Source of the DNA: Streptomyces pseudovenezuelae
GTDB taxonomy: Bacteria > Actinomycetota > Actinomycetes > Streptomycetales > Streptomycetaceae
Length of the DNA stretch: 64,000 bases
Direction: 5' to 3'
NCBI RefSeq assembly: GCF_029892565.1
Contig: NZ_JARXVH010000007.1
Coordinates: 496,001 to 560,000, forward strand
Under the pieces are notes generated by a model. It did not search any database. It was not told the origin of the DNA and saw only the letters and a list, made by a program, of their open reading frames with translations. Shown in pieces: positions 16,691 to 25,710 of the stretch. Numbering within the stretch: position 1 is the first letter of the stretch; the number at the start of each line of letters is the position of its first letter. Position numbers and translations under genes: made by a program.

Positions 16691-17355
16691 CCAGGCATCA
16701 CGACCGACTTGCCCGAATCGTTGAACAGACGGACGCTCTTCACCACGCCGGCGAACATGGCCGAGAAGACGTCCCAGCCCTTCGGCGTGGGAGTCCCCAT
16801 CTCCAAGACCAGAGCCGTTCCGTTGTTGAGCGGTATCTGAATCTGGATGAAGGACGTCACCACCGGCTCGTCGCTTCCCGAGGCCGTGAGACTTCCGTCG
16901 AGGGTTCCCTTACGAGTACCGATGCAGGAGACGGCCGGACCACAGGGAAGTACGATCTCGCCGATCTGTCCGATGCCGAGGTGACGCATCGTCGAGGCGA
17001 GGAATCCCACGGGCTGGGCTCCGGCCCTCTCATCCAGATCGATCATGCTCACGGTGACCGTCGCAGTGCAGCGTTCGTCGTCCACTTCGGTCAGAACGAA
17101 ACCCGAGTACTGGATCCCTGCCTCGATGAACGAGTCGTAGTGAGCGGCGACCATCACCGCCCACTGCAACTGCACCTCGAGAGTCGCCTCCGGCATCACC
17201 GCTCGGGACATCTCTATGAGTTGTTCGGCCGTCGCGTCCAGTTCCTCCGCGTCCATCGGAATCTCGAAGAATCCCTCAGGCATGATCCACCGGACGTCGA
17301 TGCCCGGACCTCCGACCATGCCTTGGCGGTTGTCCTCAGCTGCGATCGCACTCAC
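16687..17355 (-). CDS. T7SS-module accessory protein, type B
   Basis: 222 residues, GTG start overlapping the preceding stop as GTGA. MPEGFFEIPMDAEELD is near residue 25 and LPCGPAVSCIGTRKG near 138, with a beta-rich end (FIQIQIPLNNGTALVLEM). The type A and type B genes are adjacent here, in the order membrane protein, B, A. Confidence 0.75.
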   Translation of the reverse strand: MSAIAAEDNRQGMVGGPGIDVRWIMPEGFFEIPMDAEELDATAEQLIEMSRAVMPEATLEVQLQWAVMVAAHYDSFIEAGIQYSGFVLTEVDDERCTATVTVSMIDLDERAGAQPVGFLASTMRHLGIGQIGEIVLPCGPAVSCIGTRKGTLDGSLTASGSDEPVVTSFIQIQIPLNNGTALVLEMGTPTPKGWDVFSAMFAGVVKSVRLFNDSGKSVVMPG

Positions 17356-17930
17356 GACAGGCCTTCTCCATCGGCGAACTCCGCTTCGTCCACTTCGGGG
17401 TGGAAACCGGCCGCGAACGGATACGGGCCGTAGTGCGGATAGTGGGCGGGGATGTCTGCGCCTTCTCTGCGGGCCAGATGCGCCAGCTCACGGTACCTGC
17501 GGGCCCGGGCCCGGAGATTCTGTCGGACGGGATCGCCCCAGTGGGCCATGGCGGTTCGTATGAACAGGGCCAGCAGTATCAGGACGACGACGGCGGCCAC
17601 CACGGCGTAGGCGGTACGGGCCGTACTCGACTCCCAGTACTGGACCACACCGCCCCAGTACACAGCAGCGCCGAATCCGATGATCGCCAGAGGGACCCCG
17701 ATCTTGAATCCCGCGTTGAACATCTCGATCTCGTCGTGATGCCGGCGTCGGAGCATACGAAGTACACCCCGATCGTCGAGGAAGTCGAAGCGAAGTTCCT
17801 CGGCCGACCGCTCCGCCAGTGTCCTCGCTGCGGGAACGGCGGCGATCACCTCGCCCGGGACGAGTTTCACGGGCTCTGTGCCCCTGCGGCCGACGAATTC
17901 CCATTCGCCGAGGTCCGCTGCTTCACTCAC
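17352..17930 (-). CDS. Two-TM membrane protein of T7SS module
   Basis: 192 residues from GTG 17930. A soluble N-terminal part of about 70 residues is followed by two hydrophobic helices (IGVPLAIIGFGAAVYWG and AVVAAVVVLILLALFI, about 77-120). The tail is Arg- and Tyr-rich (RARARRYRELAHLARREG, PHYGPYPF). It has no signal peptide and no recognised family. It lies between the large substrate and the accessory genes, so it may anchor the module products at the membrane. Confidence 0.75.
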   Translation of the reverse strand: MSEAADLGEWEFVGRRGTEPVKLVPGEVIAAVPAARTLAERSAEELRFDFLDDRGVLRMLRRRHHDEIEMFNAGFKIGVPLAIIGFGAAVYWGGVVQYWESSTARTAYAVVAAVVVLILLALFIRTAMAHWGDPVRQNLRARARRYRELAHLARREGADIPAHYPHYGPYPFAAGFHPEVDEAEFADGEGLS

Positions 17931-17981
17931 GTCGTCCGGCCCCCTTCCATGGAGCTTCCATCCGTAGTCTGATCTTTGCCG

Positions 17982-19277
17982 CTATGCGGCCAGGGCAGCG
18001 TGGAACGGCTTCGGCGACGGCCCCGGGGACGGGTTCGGCGTGGGCTGCGGCGACGGCTGCTCAGGTTCCTGGTAGCCGGTCGACCCACCGTTCTCACCGC
18101 TGAACATCCGGTGGAGCGCACTCGCGAGTCCGCTGCCCTTGATGGCCGCGGTGATCTGCTTTCCACCGAGCGGTTTGAACACTTCGGGAAGCTCGGGAAC
18201 AACGGCTCCGACCTTCGAAGTCGCGAGCCTGTTGCCCAGTTTCAGTCCTCCTTCCAGAACTTTGTTCGTCAGACCGACGCTGAGGCCGTTGAGGAAGTTG
18301 TGCCCGATACCGTCGACGGCGGCAACGCCCCTGAACGAGCCCCAGGTGCCAAGCTTGCCGAGAGCACTGAGCTTGGCGACACCCTTGAGGCCGACGAGCG
18401 CCCTGAATCCCTTCATCGCCCCCAGCCCGGGAAGAACTCCCAGGAAGTCGGTGCCCAGCTTCAGCCAGTTGACCTTTCCGCCGCGCACCGACATGTCGTA
18501 GGCGTGGCCGGCCAGTGCGGCCGCGCTGGAGAGGACCGCGAGCGTGGCGAAGATGGGAACAAGGAACTGCAAGGGTGGAACGAACGCGCAGATGACCGCG
18601 AGCACGGACAGGATCGCGGAGATGTTGGAGAAGCTGTCCGCCCAGTCGGCGAGCCAGTTCATGAACCCACCCGGGTCACGCACCGCGTCGTGGTGCACGA
18701 CATCCTTGATGTGCCGGGCGGCGCGATCCCCCGCGTCGTCAAAAATGTCCCTCGCGTCTTTGACGTCCTTGCGAGCCTGACCTATTCGGTGCAGCGCGTC
18801 CTCGCGCTTCTTCACCCAGCGGTCGTACTCAGGCTTGTCGGCCTCGGGAATCTGGCTCACGAGATACTTGTCGGTGAACTTCTTCACTTCCCGGTCGGCG
18901 AGGTCGTGATCCGACTTCGCTTCAAGGTAGTTCACCAACGCCTTGTCGGCCTTCTTCTGGGCGCGATGCAGCTCTCCGGCGAATTCCTTCGACTCACCCT
19001 CGGCCACTTTGGTACCCAGCGCCTTGGCCGCCTCGTCGTATCGCTCGAAGGATTTCTTGAGCCGGTCGCCGGCGCCGTCGGCGATCTCGTTGAAAGCGCG
19101 TCCTGCGTCGCTGTCCCAGCCCTCCACCGAGGACAACGCCTTGATGGCCCGCGCCTGTTCATCGATCATGTCGGCCATCTTGCGCAACTTGCGCCCGAGC
19201 GCCGCCACTTCATCAGGGTCACCCGGCGTGGGATCCTCGTCCCACAGCGGCGGCCAGTCACTGGATCGCCTGCTCAC
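17982..19277 (-). CDS. T7SS-signal substrate-like protein, 431 aa
   Basis: GTG at 19277, overlapping the WXG-like gene. DPTPGDPDEV at 15-24 and GWDSDAGRAF near 53-62 define the T7SS-signal head. A charged coiled region (about 90-210) precedes hydrophobic helices (about 220-265) and a basic Gly-rich part. The tail is Pro-rich (QPTPNPSPGPSPKP). No toxin or cleavage motif was seen. This is the most typical member of the large family in this window. Confidence 0.82.
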   Translation of the reverse strand: MSRRSSDWPPLWDEDPTPGDPDEVAALGRKLRKMADMIDEQARAIKALSSVEGWDSDAGRAFNEIADGAGDRLKKSFERYDEAAKALGTKVAEGESKEFAGELHRAQKKADKALVNYLEAKSDHDLADREVKKFTDKYLVSQIPEADKPEYDRWVKKREDALHRIGQARKDVKDARDIFDDAGDRAARHIKDVVHHDAVRDPGGFMNWLADWADSFSNISAILSVLAVICAFVPPLQFLVPIFATLAVLSSAAALAGHAYDMSVRGGKVNWLKLGTDFLGVLPGLGAMKGFRALVGLKGVAKLSALGKLGTWGSFRGVAAVDGIGHNFLNGLSVGLTNKVLEGGLKLGNRLATSKVGAVVPELPEVFKPLGGKQITAAIKGSGLASALHRMFSGENGGSTGYQEPEQPSPQPTPNPSPGPSPKPFHAALAA

Positions 19278-19579
19278 TTCTTGCCCTTCCCCGTGGCGTC
19301 AGCGATGGCCTTGGCCAACTCGTGGTCGATCTCTTCGTACTTCTGGGCTGCGGCACCCGTGTACTCGGCCAGCTTCTTGAGTTCCTTGGACAGCTTCTTC
19401 CGTGTCTTCTTCCACGTGCTACCGAAGTCGTCAAAGGCGTCTTTCAGGCCACCATGCCCCAGATCGTCCTCATAACCGTCCGCAGGATTCCCGTTTTCCT
19501 CGAACTCACGTTGAATCTTTCCCAGAGCACGCGAACACCCTTTGATCATGTCGAGGTCGTACGCGGTTCTGTCGGCCAT
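19274..19579 (-). CDS. WXG-like small helical protein of T7SS module
   Basis: ATG at 19579 with GGGAGAAA upstream; 101 residues. FGSTWKKTRKKL at 52-63 keeps the Phe-x3-Trp spacing of its paralogues, and the tail is basic (ATGKGKK). It overlaps the large substrate gene by ATGA and diverges from the PH-like gene at 19657. Confidence 0.8.
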   Translation of the reverse strand: MADRTAYDLDMIKGCSRALGKIQREFEENGNPADGYEDDLGHGGLKDAFDDFGSTWKKTRKKLSKELKKLAEYTGAAAQKYEEIDHELAKAIADATGKGKK

Positions 19580-19656
19580 TGAAGAATTTCTCCCATCATG
19601 AACATGAGACACTGCTGCGTGGCATCCCCCACTGCAGTAAGGAAGGTGAGACGGGT

Positions 19657-20349
19657 TTGTCCAGGAGCACCGACCGCACCATACGGAACCGCCTCGGCGT
19701 AGCCACGGACGCAGGGGCCTGGTGCACCATCGGCAAGATTCCCGAGCCGCCTGCGGACGTGTACCAGGCTGCCGGAGCGGGCCCTCTGCGGCCTGCGTTC
19801 CTGAGACCTCTCGGCATGCTCGGCGCCGTGCTGGTCGCGCCCTTCATGCCGATCGCCATGCTGTTCAGCCTCCTGGCCTCAGGCGAGGAGGCCCTCAGGC
19901 GACTGCTGTCGACGAAAGAGGAACGCGACCGTGCCGGCGCCTCGGACCTCGATGTCGAGCGGCGGGACAAGGCCATCGCCGAACTCGGCCTCGACCAGAC
20001 CTTCGACGGCAACTGGCATGGAGCGGCTGCCCAGTTCCTGCTGCGTTGGTACAGCCATTCCTCCCACCACCAACGATTCGTGGTGCTGGCCCAGGGCCGC
20101 ATCCTGCTGGCCGCGCCGCCCAAGCGGGTCTCCGTCCGCAGGGACGAACGTATGCGCGTCGTCGCCGAGATCCCTGTCGGAGAAGCCGTCCTCGAAGACC
20201 CGCTCCCCGCGTACGAGAGCAACAAGCTGCGTATCTGCTTCAAGGACGGCTCCTGGCTGGCCCTGACCTCCGAGGAGTCGCGCAGCGACCTGCACAAGTA
20301 CCTGATGCGTCACCCGGAGCCCGGCGAGATCCAGAGCACCGAGGCATGA
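19657..20349 (+). CDS. PH-like membrane-associated protein
   Basis: The most credible start is the TTG at 19657, which follows GGAAGGTGAG; a TTG 78 bp earlier overlaps the divergent gene's start. 230 residues. A hydrophobic helix (LGMLGAVLVAPFMPIAMLFSLLA) is near 48-70. The last 120 residues carry RFVVLAQGRILLA and ICFKDGSWLALT, matching the PH-like half of 10397-11308. It ends 7 bp before a strong terminator facing the WXG100 gene. Confidence 0.7.
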   Translation: MSRSTDRTIRNRLGVATDAGAWCTIGKIPEPPADVYQAAGAGPLRPAFLRPLGMLGAVLVAPFMPIAMLFSLLASGEEALRRLLSTKEERDRAGASDLDVERRDKAIAELGLDQTFDGNWHGAAAQFLLRWYSHSSHHQRFVVLAQGRILLAAPPKRVSVRRDERMRVVAEIPVGEAVLEDPLPAYESNKLRICFKDGSWLALTSEESRSDLHKYLMRHPEPGEIQSTEA

Positions 20350-20356
20350 AACGCGG

Positions 20357-20393
20357 GTGCGATGGGGGCACAAGGCCTGTGCCCCCATCGCAC
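20357..20393. terminator. Bidirectional terminator
   Basis: Perfect 16-bp stem (GTGCGATGGGGGCACA and its complement) with a 5-nt loop, placed between the convergent genes ending at 20349 and 20417. Confidence 0.8.
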
Positions 20394-20416
20394 GGACGCG
20401 CAAACGGCCGAGTCGA

Positions 20417-20722
20417 TCAGCCCTTGGCCGACTTCGCCAGCTGGTCGTCCAGCTGCTCGTACGCTTCCTTCGCCTTCTTCAGGAAGTCCGAAAGACCGTG
20501 CAGCCCCTGGATGGTCTTCGTCGCGCCCTTGGTGAAGTCCTTCATGGAGTCGTCGTACGCTCCGGAGGCCTTCTGGGTGGAGAAGCCGTTCTCGACCAGT
20601 GCCGAGACCCGCTTCTCGATCGACTTGATCTTGTCTTCCAGGTCGTGCATGTCCTTGATCAGGTCACCCGCGACCTTCTCCATCTCGGCATAAGTAAGGT
20701 CTGCGTCTTTGCCCTTGCCCAT
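20417..20722 (-). CDS. WXG100-type protein encoded beside the T7SS ATPase
   Basis: ATG at 20722 with GGGAGGG upstream; 101 residues (MGKGKDADLTYAEMEKVAGDL). Two long charged helices meet at VENGF (44-48), the position of the WXG turn, where Trp is replaced. The C-terminal helix ends LKKAKEAYEQLDDQLAKSAKG, giving the YxxxD/E-type spacing of WXG100 export signals. Divergent to the EssC-like ATPase, it is the best candidate for the core secreted dimer of this system. Confidence 0.8.
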   Translation of the reverse strand: MGKGKDADLTYAEMEKVAGDLIKDMHDLEDKIKSIEKRVSALVENGFSTQKASGAYDDSMKDFTKGATKTIQGLHGLSDFLKKAKEAYEQLDDQLAKSAKG

Positions 20723-21112
20723 GACGGCACTCCCTCCCGTTGGTGTGGCCGCAGGGCCTTCCCCCGTGGCACTGTTCGCGTGAGTCTCGCGGCCGTACGT
20801 CGGCGCGGCGAGAGTCCGCATGAGCAAAGATCTTACGGGTGCTGCCCGTGGGGCCACAGGGGCCTCGTGCAAGGGAATCGTGAACCGTCGCACATCCCGT
20901 TGCGTCCGGCAAAGGCTCGCCAGCTAAGGTCGCTTCCAGTGTGTTGGGTGTTCGCCGGGTGTTCTCAGTGCGCTGAGCTGCTGCCGAGTCACCAGTGAGT
21001 CGCTGCACAGCGGCCACTGAGTCGCTCAGCGCGATGAGTGTGATGAGCGCGATGGACACCTCGCACCCTATTTACGTCGATTGACCGTGTTGAGTCTGTT
21101 GGGGGACCGACC
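20723..21112. promoter_or_regulatory. Divergent promoter region of the T7SS core
   Basis: A 390-bp gap between the WXG100 gene and the ATPase gene. It contains repeated CA(G/C)TGAGTCGCT (about 20990 and 21016) and two GCGATGAG-like copies before the ATPase. These could be regulator sites, but I recognise no consensus. GGGGGA precedes the GTG start. Confidence 0.4.
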
Positions 21113-24100
21113 GTGCGCCTGAGTCTTACCGTCGTCGACCCGCTCGGCGGTGCCAGTGCCGACGTGGTGCTCGACGCCGATCCCGAGTCCACCGTCGGTG
21201 ACATCACCGGGGAGTTGGCGAAGCATGTCGGTTTGACCGGCGGTGCGCAGATCATTCCGATCGGGGCGCAGCGAGGCCTGGGGGCCGGTACCGCTCCCCT
21301 CGCCTACGTCGACGGGTACGCCCTCGACCCGGCCGCCGATGTCGTCGGCTCGCCGTTGCGCGACGGTGTGGTCGTCAGCCTGCACGACCCGGCCGGGTGT
21401 CTGCTCGGGGAGCCCACCGGTGTCGTGGAGTTCCGGGTGGTGGGCGGTCCCGCGGCCGGTGCCGTGCACCGGCTCGGTGTGGGGAAGTACGACATCGGCG
21501 GCGGACCGGCGGCGCATCTCCGCGTCGACGACCCCGAACTCGCCGACCGCGCCGCCACCCTCTCCATCGCCATCGACGGCACCTGCCGAGTCGCCCTGCA
21601 CACTGGCAAGGACACAAAGGACGCAAAGGACACCAAGGACACGGAAGTCCAACCCCGCCTCGACGGTGAGGACTTCACCGGCGGCGAGTGGCCGCTGAGT
21701 GCTCAACTCTCCCTCGGCAACAGCCTGTTGGAGATCACCGGATACGCCCCGCCCAACGCCGCCCTGAAGTGGTCCGACGACGGGGCCGCGCTCGACTACA
21801 ACCGGCCCCCGCGGCTGCGGCCCGCCGACCGCCAGACGAGCTTCTCGCTGCCGAATCCGCCGAGCGACTACGAGGCCCGGCCGCTGCCCTGGCTGATGGC
21901 GGTGTTGCCGCTGGTCGGTGCGGTGGTGTCGGTGATGATGTTCGGGCGCTGGTACTACCTGATCATGGCGCTGATGAGCCCGCTGATGCTCTTCGGCAAC
22001 TACTTCATGGACAAGAAGCACGGCCGCAAGTCGCACGCCAAGCAGCAGAAGGAGTACAAGGAGCACAAGGCGCGGATCGAGACGGAGGCCCAGGAGGCTC
22101 TGGTCACCGAGCGGTCCGACCGGCGTCAGACCGTGCCCGACCCGGCCGCCGTGCTGACCTTCGGCACCGGCCCGCGCACCCGTCTGTGGGAGCGCCGGCG
22201 CACCGACGCCGACCATCTGCTGCTGCGCTTCGGCACCGGCCGCGTGCCCTCCGAGGTCGAGCTGGACGACCCGGAGCAGGACGAGCACAAGCGCAAGGTC
22301 CGCTGGTACATCGAGGACGCGCCGGTCACCCTGCCGCTGCGGGACCTCGGTGTCATCGGCATCGCCGGACCCGGCGACTCCGCGCACGCGCTGGGCCGTT
22401 GGGCGGTCGCCCAGACCGCGGTCCTGCACAGCCCGATGGACGTGCAGTTCTACGTCCTCACCGACAACGACGCCCACGACCGCTGGGACTGGGTGCGCTG
22501 GCTGCCGCACTCCCGCCCGACCGGCGGTCAGGACGTCAACGTCCTCATCGGCACCGACGCCGAGACCGTCGCGGCCCGCGTCGGCGAGCTGACCCAGCTG
22601 CTCGACGGCCGCCAGAAGGCCCTCCAGCAGGGCGGCCGCAACAAGACCGACGGCCCGGCCTTCACCGACCCGGACATCGTCGTCGTATGGGACGGCTCGC
22701 GGCGGCTGCGGTCCATGCCCGGGGTCGTACGACTGCTGCGGGAGGGTCCCGGGGTCGCGATCCGGGCGATCTGTCTGGACGAGGAGGAGCGGTTCCTGCC
22801 CGGCGAGTGCCAGGCCGTGGTCGTCGCCGAACCGCACGTGACCGACGACTCCTCCTCCGCCGCCGCTGTCCCCGTCGCCGCGCAGTCCGCCGGTGGCTTC
22901 CCCTCCTTCCAGGCCTGGCACCCGAACGCCCAGCAGGACGACGAACAGGCCGAGCAGGTACGTGAGTTGCGGCTGCGGGTCGAGCAGAGCGGGGCGCTGC
23001 GCAAGCGGAACGTGCGGCCGGACTTCGTCTCGTCCGCCTGGTGCGCCCGGCTCGCCCGCTCCCTCTCCCCGCTGCGCGACATCAGCGGCGAGACCGAGGA
23101 CTCGGCGCTGCCCGGCGCCAGCCGGCTGCTCGACGTACTGCAGCTGGAACCGCCCACGCGGGACGCGGTCGCGGCGCGGTGGCGGATGGGCGGGCAGTCG
23201 ACGATGGCCGTCATCGGTGAGTCGTACGACGGTCCGTTCGGCATCGACCTGCGGCGGGACGGCCCGCACGGGCTGATCGCCGGTACGACCGGTTCGGGTA
23301 AGTCGGAGCTGCTGCAGACCATCGTGGCGGCGCTCGCGGTCGCGAACACGCCGGAGAACATGACGTTCGTCCTGGTCGACTACAAGGGCGGCGCGGCCTT
23401 CAAGGACTGTGTCCGGCTCCCGCACACCGTCGGCATGGTGACCGACCTCGACGCCCACCTCGTCGAGCGCGCCCTGGAGTCGCTGGGCGCCGAGCTCAAG
23501 CGCCGTGAGCACATCCTCGCCGCCGCCGACGCCAAGGACATCGAGGACTACCAGGACCTGGTGCGCAGGGAGCCGAGCAATCCGCCGGTGCCCCGACTCC
23601 TCATCGTCATCGACGAGTTCGCGTCGATGGTGCGCGATCTGCCCGACTTCGTCGCCGGGTTGGTCAACATCGCCCAGCGAGGCCGTTCGCTCGGCATCCA
23701 CCTGCTGCTCGCCACCCAGCGGCCGAGCGGTGTGGTCTCCCCCGAGATCCGCGCCAACACCAACCTGCGAATCGCGCTGCGCGTGACCGACGCCGGTGAG
23801 TCGACGGACGTCATCGACGCGCCCGACGCCGGGCACATCGCGAAGAGCACGCCGGGTCGGGCGTACGTCCGCCTCGGCCACGCCTCCCTGGTCCCCTTCC
23901 AGTCCGGCCGCGTCGGTGGCCGGCGCCCCGGTGCCGCCGACCCGGCGACACTCGCGCCCTGGGCCGGGCCGCTGACCTGGCAGGATCTGGGGCGCGGGGC
24001 GCTGCAGAAGCCCAAGTCCGAGGCCCGTGAGGACGACGAGATCACCGACCTCAAGGTGCTGGTGGACGTCGTACGGGAGGCCAACACAGCCCTCGCGATC

Positions 24101-25705
24101 CCCGCACAGCACTCCCCGTGGCTGCCGGCGCTGGACGACTCGCTGCTGCTCGACGACGTCCCGGCGGTACAGGCGCAGGGCTCGCTGCCCGCCGCCCCGT
24201 ACGGCGTCGAGGACCTGCCGGCCGACCAGGCCCGGCGTGCGGTCGCCGTCGACTTCGCGACCTTCGGGCACCTCATCGTGGCCGGCGCCCCGCGCACCGG
24301 CCGCTCGCAGCTGCTGCGCACCATCGCCGGTTCGCTGGCCCGCACCAACTCCTGTGCCGACGTGCACCTTTACGGCATCGACTGCGGCAACGGCGCGCTC
24401 AACGCGCTGACCCGGCTGCCGCACTGCGGCGCGGTCGTCAGCCGCAACCAGCTGGAGCGCGTGGAGCGCCTCATCGGGCGGCTCGGCGGCGAGCTGACCC
24501 GCCGTCAGGACCTGCTGGCCGACAAGGGGTTCGCCGACATCGGCGAACAGCGGGCCGCCGTCACCGAGGAGGAGCGGCTGCCGCACATCGTGATGCTGCT
24601 CGACCGCTGGGAGGGCTGGCTGCCCACGCTCGGCGAGCACAACCACGGTGAACTGACCGACCAGGTCATGGTGATGATGCGGGAAGGCGCGAGCGTCGGC
24701 ATCCATGTCGTGATCACCGGTGACCGGCAACTGCTGTCGGGCCGCATCTCCTCCCTCACCGAGGACAAGTTCGGTCTGCGGCTCGCCGACCGCGCCGACT
24801 TCTCGATGCTGGACATCAACTCCCGCAAGGTGCCCGAGGAGATCCCGCCGGGCCGCGCCTTCCGCAACGAGACGGCGGCGGAGACGCAGTTCGCGCTGCT
24901 CTCCGAGGACACCACCGGTCAGGGCCAGAACGCCGCGCTGCTGGCGATCGGCGAGACCGCGGCCGCCCGGGACGCCCAGGTGCCGCGCGAGCGACGGCCG
25001 TTCCGGGTCGACGTGCTGCCGAGCCGGATCTCCTTCGAGGACGCGTGGGCGATGCGCGACCCGGCGACGTCCGCCACACCGCTGTGGGCCCTCGCGGGTG
25101 TCGGCGGCGACGAACTCACCGCGTTCGGGCCCGACCTCGCGAAGGGCGTCCCGGCGTTCGTGATCGGCGGCCCCGCCAAGTCCGGCCGCAGCACGGTGCT
25201 GTTGAACTTCGCCCGCTCGTACCTCACCCAGGGCGTACGCCTCGTCATCGCCGCCCCGCGCCCCTCCCCGCTCCGTGAACTCGACGGTCAGGAAGGCGTG
25301 TTGAAGGTCTTCACCGGCCGGGACGTGGACGAGGACGAGCTGACGGAACTCGTCGACTCCGCCACCCCGGCCGAGCCGATCGTGGTCCTGGTCGACGACG
25401 CCGAGGTGCTGGACGACTGCGACGCCGAGGACGTGTTCAAGCGCATCGTCGAACGCGGCGTCGAGGAGGGCCTCGCCGTGGTCATCGCCGGTGACGAGGA
25501 CGAGATCTGCGACGGCTTCTCCGGCTGGCAGGTCGACGCGAAGAAGGCCCGCCGCGGCATCCTGCTCTCCCCGCAGGAGTCCGGCTCCGGCGAACTCATC
25601 GGCATCCGCACCAACCGCAGCATGGTCGGCGGCCCCGTCACCCCGGGCAAGGGCATGCTCCACCTGGGCAGCGGCGACCACGTCACGGTCACGACCCCGA
25701 TGTAG
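21113..25705 (+). CDS. EssC/EccC-like T7SS ATPase with FHA head
   Basis: 1530 residues from GTG 21113. An N-terminal ubiquitin-like/FHA region (about 1-200, with VVEFRVVGGPAAGAVHRLGVGKYDIGG) is followed by two TM helices (about 258-300). Three FtsK/SpoIIIE-type domains follow. Domain 1 has an intact P-loop GTTGSGKS (724-731) and Walker B LLIVIDEF. Domains 2 and 3 carry GAPRTGRS (1058-1065) and GGPAKSGRS (1352-1360), with Arg in place of the Walker Lys, so probably only domain 1 hydrolyses ATP. The FHA head plus TM pair plus three ATPase domains is the EssC layout of Firmicutes T7SSb rather than mycobacterial EccC. It drives secretion of WXG100 proteins at the membrane. Flanked by the WXG100 gene and a kinase gene. 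Confidence 0.9.
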   Translation: MRLSLTVVDPLGGASADVVLDADPESTVGDITGELAKHVGLTGGAQIIPIGAQRGLGAGTAPLAYVDGYALDPAADVVGSPLRDGVVVSLHDPAGCLLGEPTGVVEFRVVGGPAAGAVHRLGVGKYDIGGGPAAHLRVDDPELADRAATLSIAIDGTCRVALHTGKDTKDAKDTKDTEVQPRLDGEDFTGGEWPLSAQLSLGNSLLEITGYAPPNAALKWSDDGAALDYNRPPRLRPADRQTSFSLPNPPSDYEARPLPWLMAVLPLVGAVVSVMMFGRWYYLIMALMSPLMLFGNYFMDKKHGRKSHAKQQKEYKEHKARIETEAQEALVTERSDRRQTVPDPAAVLTFGTGPRTRLWERRRTDADHLLLRFGTGRVPSEVELDDPEQDEHKRKVRWYIEDAPVTLPLRDLGVIGIAGPGDSAHALGRWAVAQTAVLHSPMDVQFYVLTDNDAHDRWDWVRWLPHSRPTGGQDVNVLIGTDAETVAARVGELTQLLDGRQKALQQGGRNKTDGPAFTDPDIVVVWDGSRRLRSMPGVVRLLREGPGVAIRAICLDEEERFLPGECQAVVVAEPHVTDDSSSAAAVPVAAQSAGGFPSFQAWHPNAQQDDEQAEQVRELRLRVEQSGALRKRNVRPDFVSSAWCARLARSLSPLRDISGETEDSALPGASRLLDVLQLEPPTRDAVAARWRMGGQSTMAVIGESYDGPFGIDLRRDGPHGLIAGTTGSGKSELLQTIVAALAVANTPENMTFVLVDYKGGAAFKDCVRLPHTVGMVTDLDAHLVERALESLGAELKRREHILAAADAKDIEDYQDLVRREPSNPPVPRLLIVIDEFASMVRDLPDFVAGLVNIAQRGRSLGIHLLLATQRPSGVVSPEIRANTNLRIALRVTDAGESTDVIDAPDAGHIAKSTPGRAYVRLGHASLVPFQSGRVGGRRPGAADPATLAPWAGPLTWQDLGRGALQKPKSEAREDDEITDLKVLVDVVREANTALAIPAQHSPWLPALDDSLLLDDVPAVQAQGSLPAAPYGVEDLPADQARRAVAVDFATFGHLIVAGAPRTGRSQLLRTIAGSLARTNSCADVHLYGIDCGNGALNALTRLPHCGAVVSRNQLERVERLIGRLGGELTRRQDLLADKGFADIGEQRAAVTEEERLPHIVMLLDRWEGWLPTLGEHNHGELTDQVMVMMREGASVGIHVVITGDRQLLSGRISSLTEDKFGLRLADRADFSMLDINSRKVPEEIPPGRAFRNETAAETQFALLSEDTTGQGQNAALLAIGETAAARDAQVPRERRPFRVDVLPSRISFEDAWAMRDPATSATPLWALAGVGGDELTAFGPDLAKGVPAFVIGGPAKSGRSTVLLNFARSYLTQGVRLVIAAPRPSPLRELDGQEGVLKVFTGRDVDEDELTELVDSATPAEPIVVLVDDAEVLDDCDAEDVFKRIVERGVEEGLAVVIAGDEDEICDGFSGWQVDAKKARRGILLSPQESGSGELIGIRTNRSMVGGPVTPGKGMLHLGSGDHVTVTTPM

Positions 25706-25710
25706 TCAGG

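Noticed and set aside
21068..25681. A 1537-codon open frame on the strand opposite the EssC-like ATPase
   Set aside because: Its sequence is low-complexity Val/Arg/Gly-rich, as expected from the antisense of GC-rich codons. The plus strand has full FtsK motifs.
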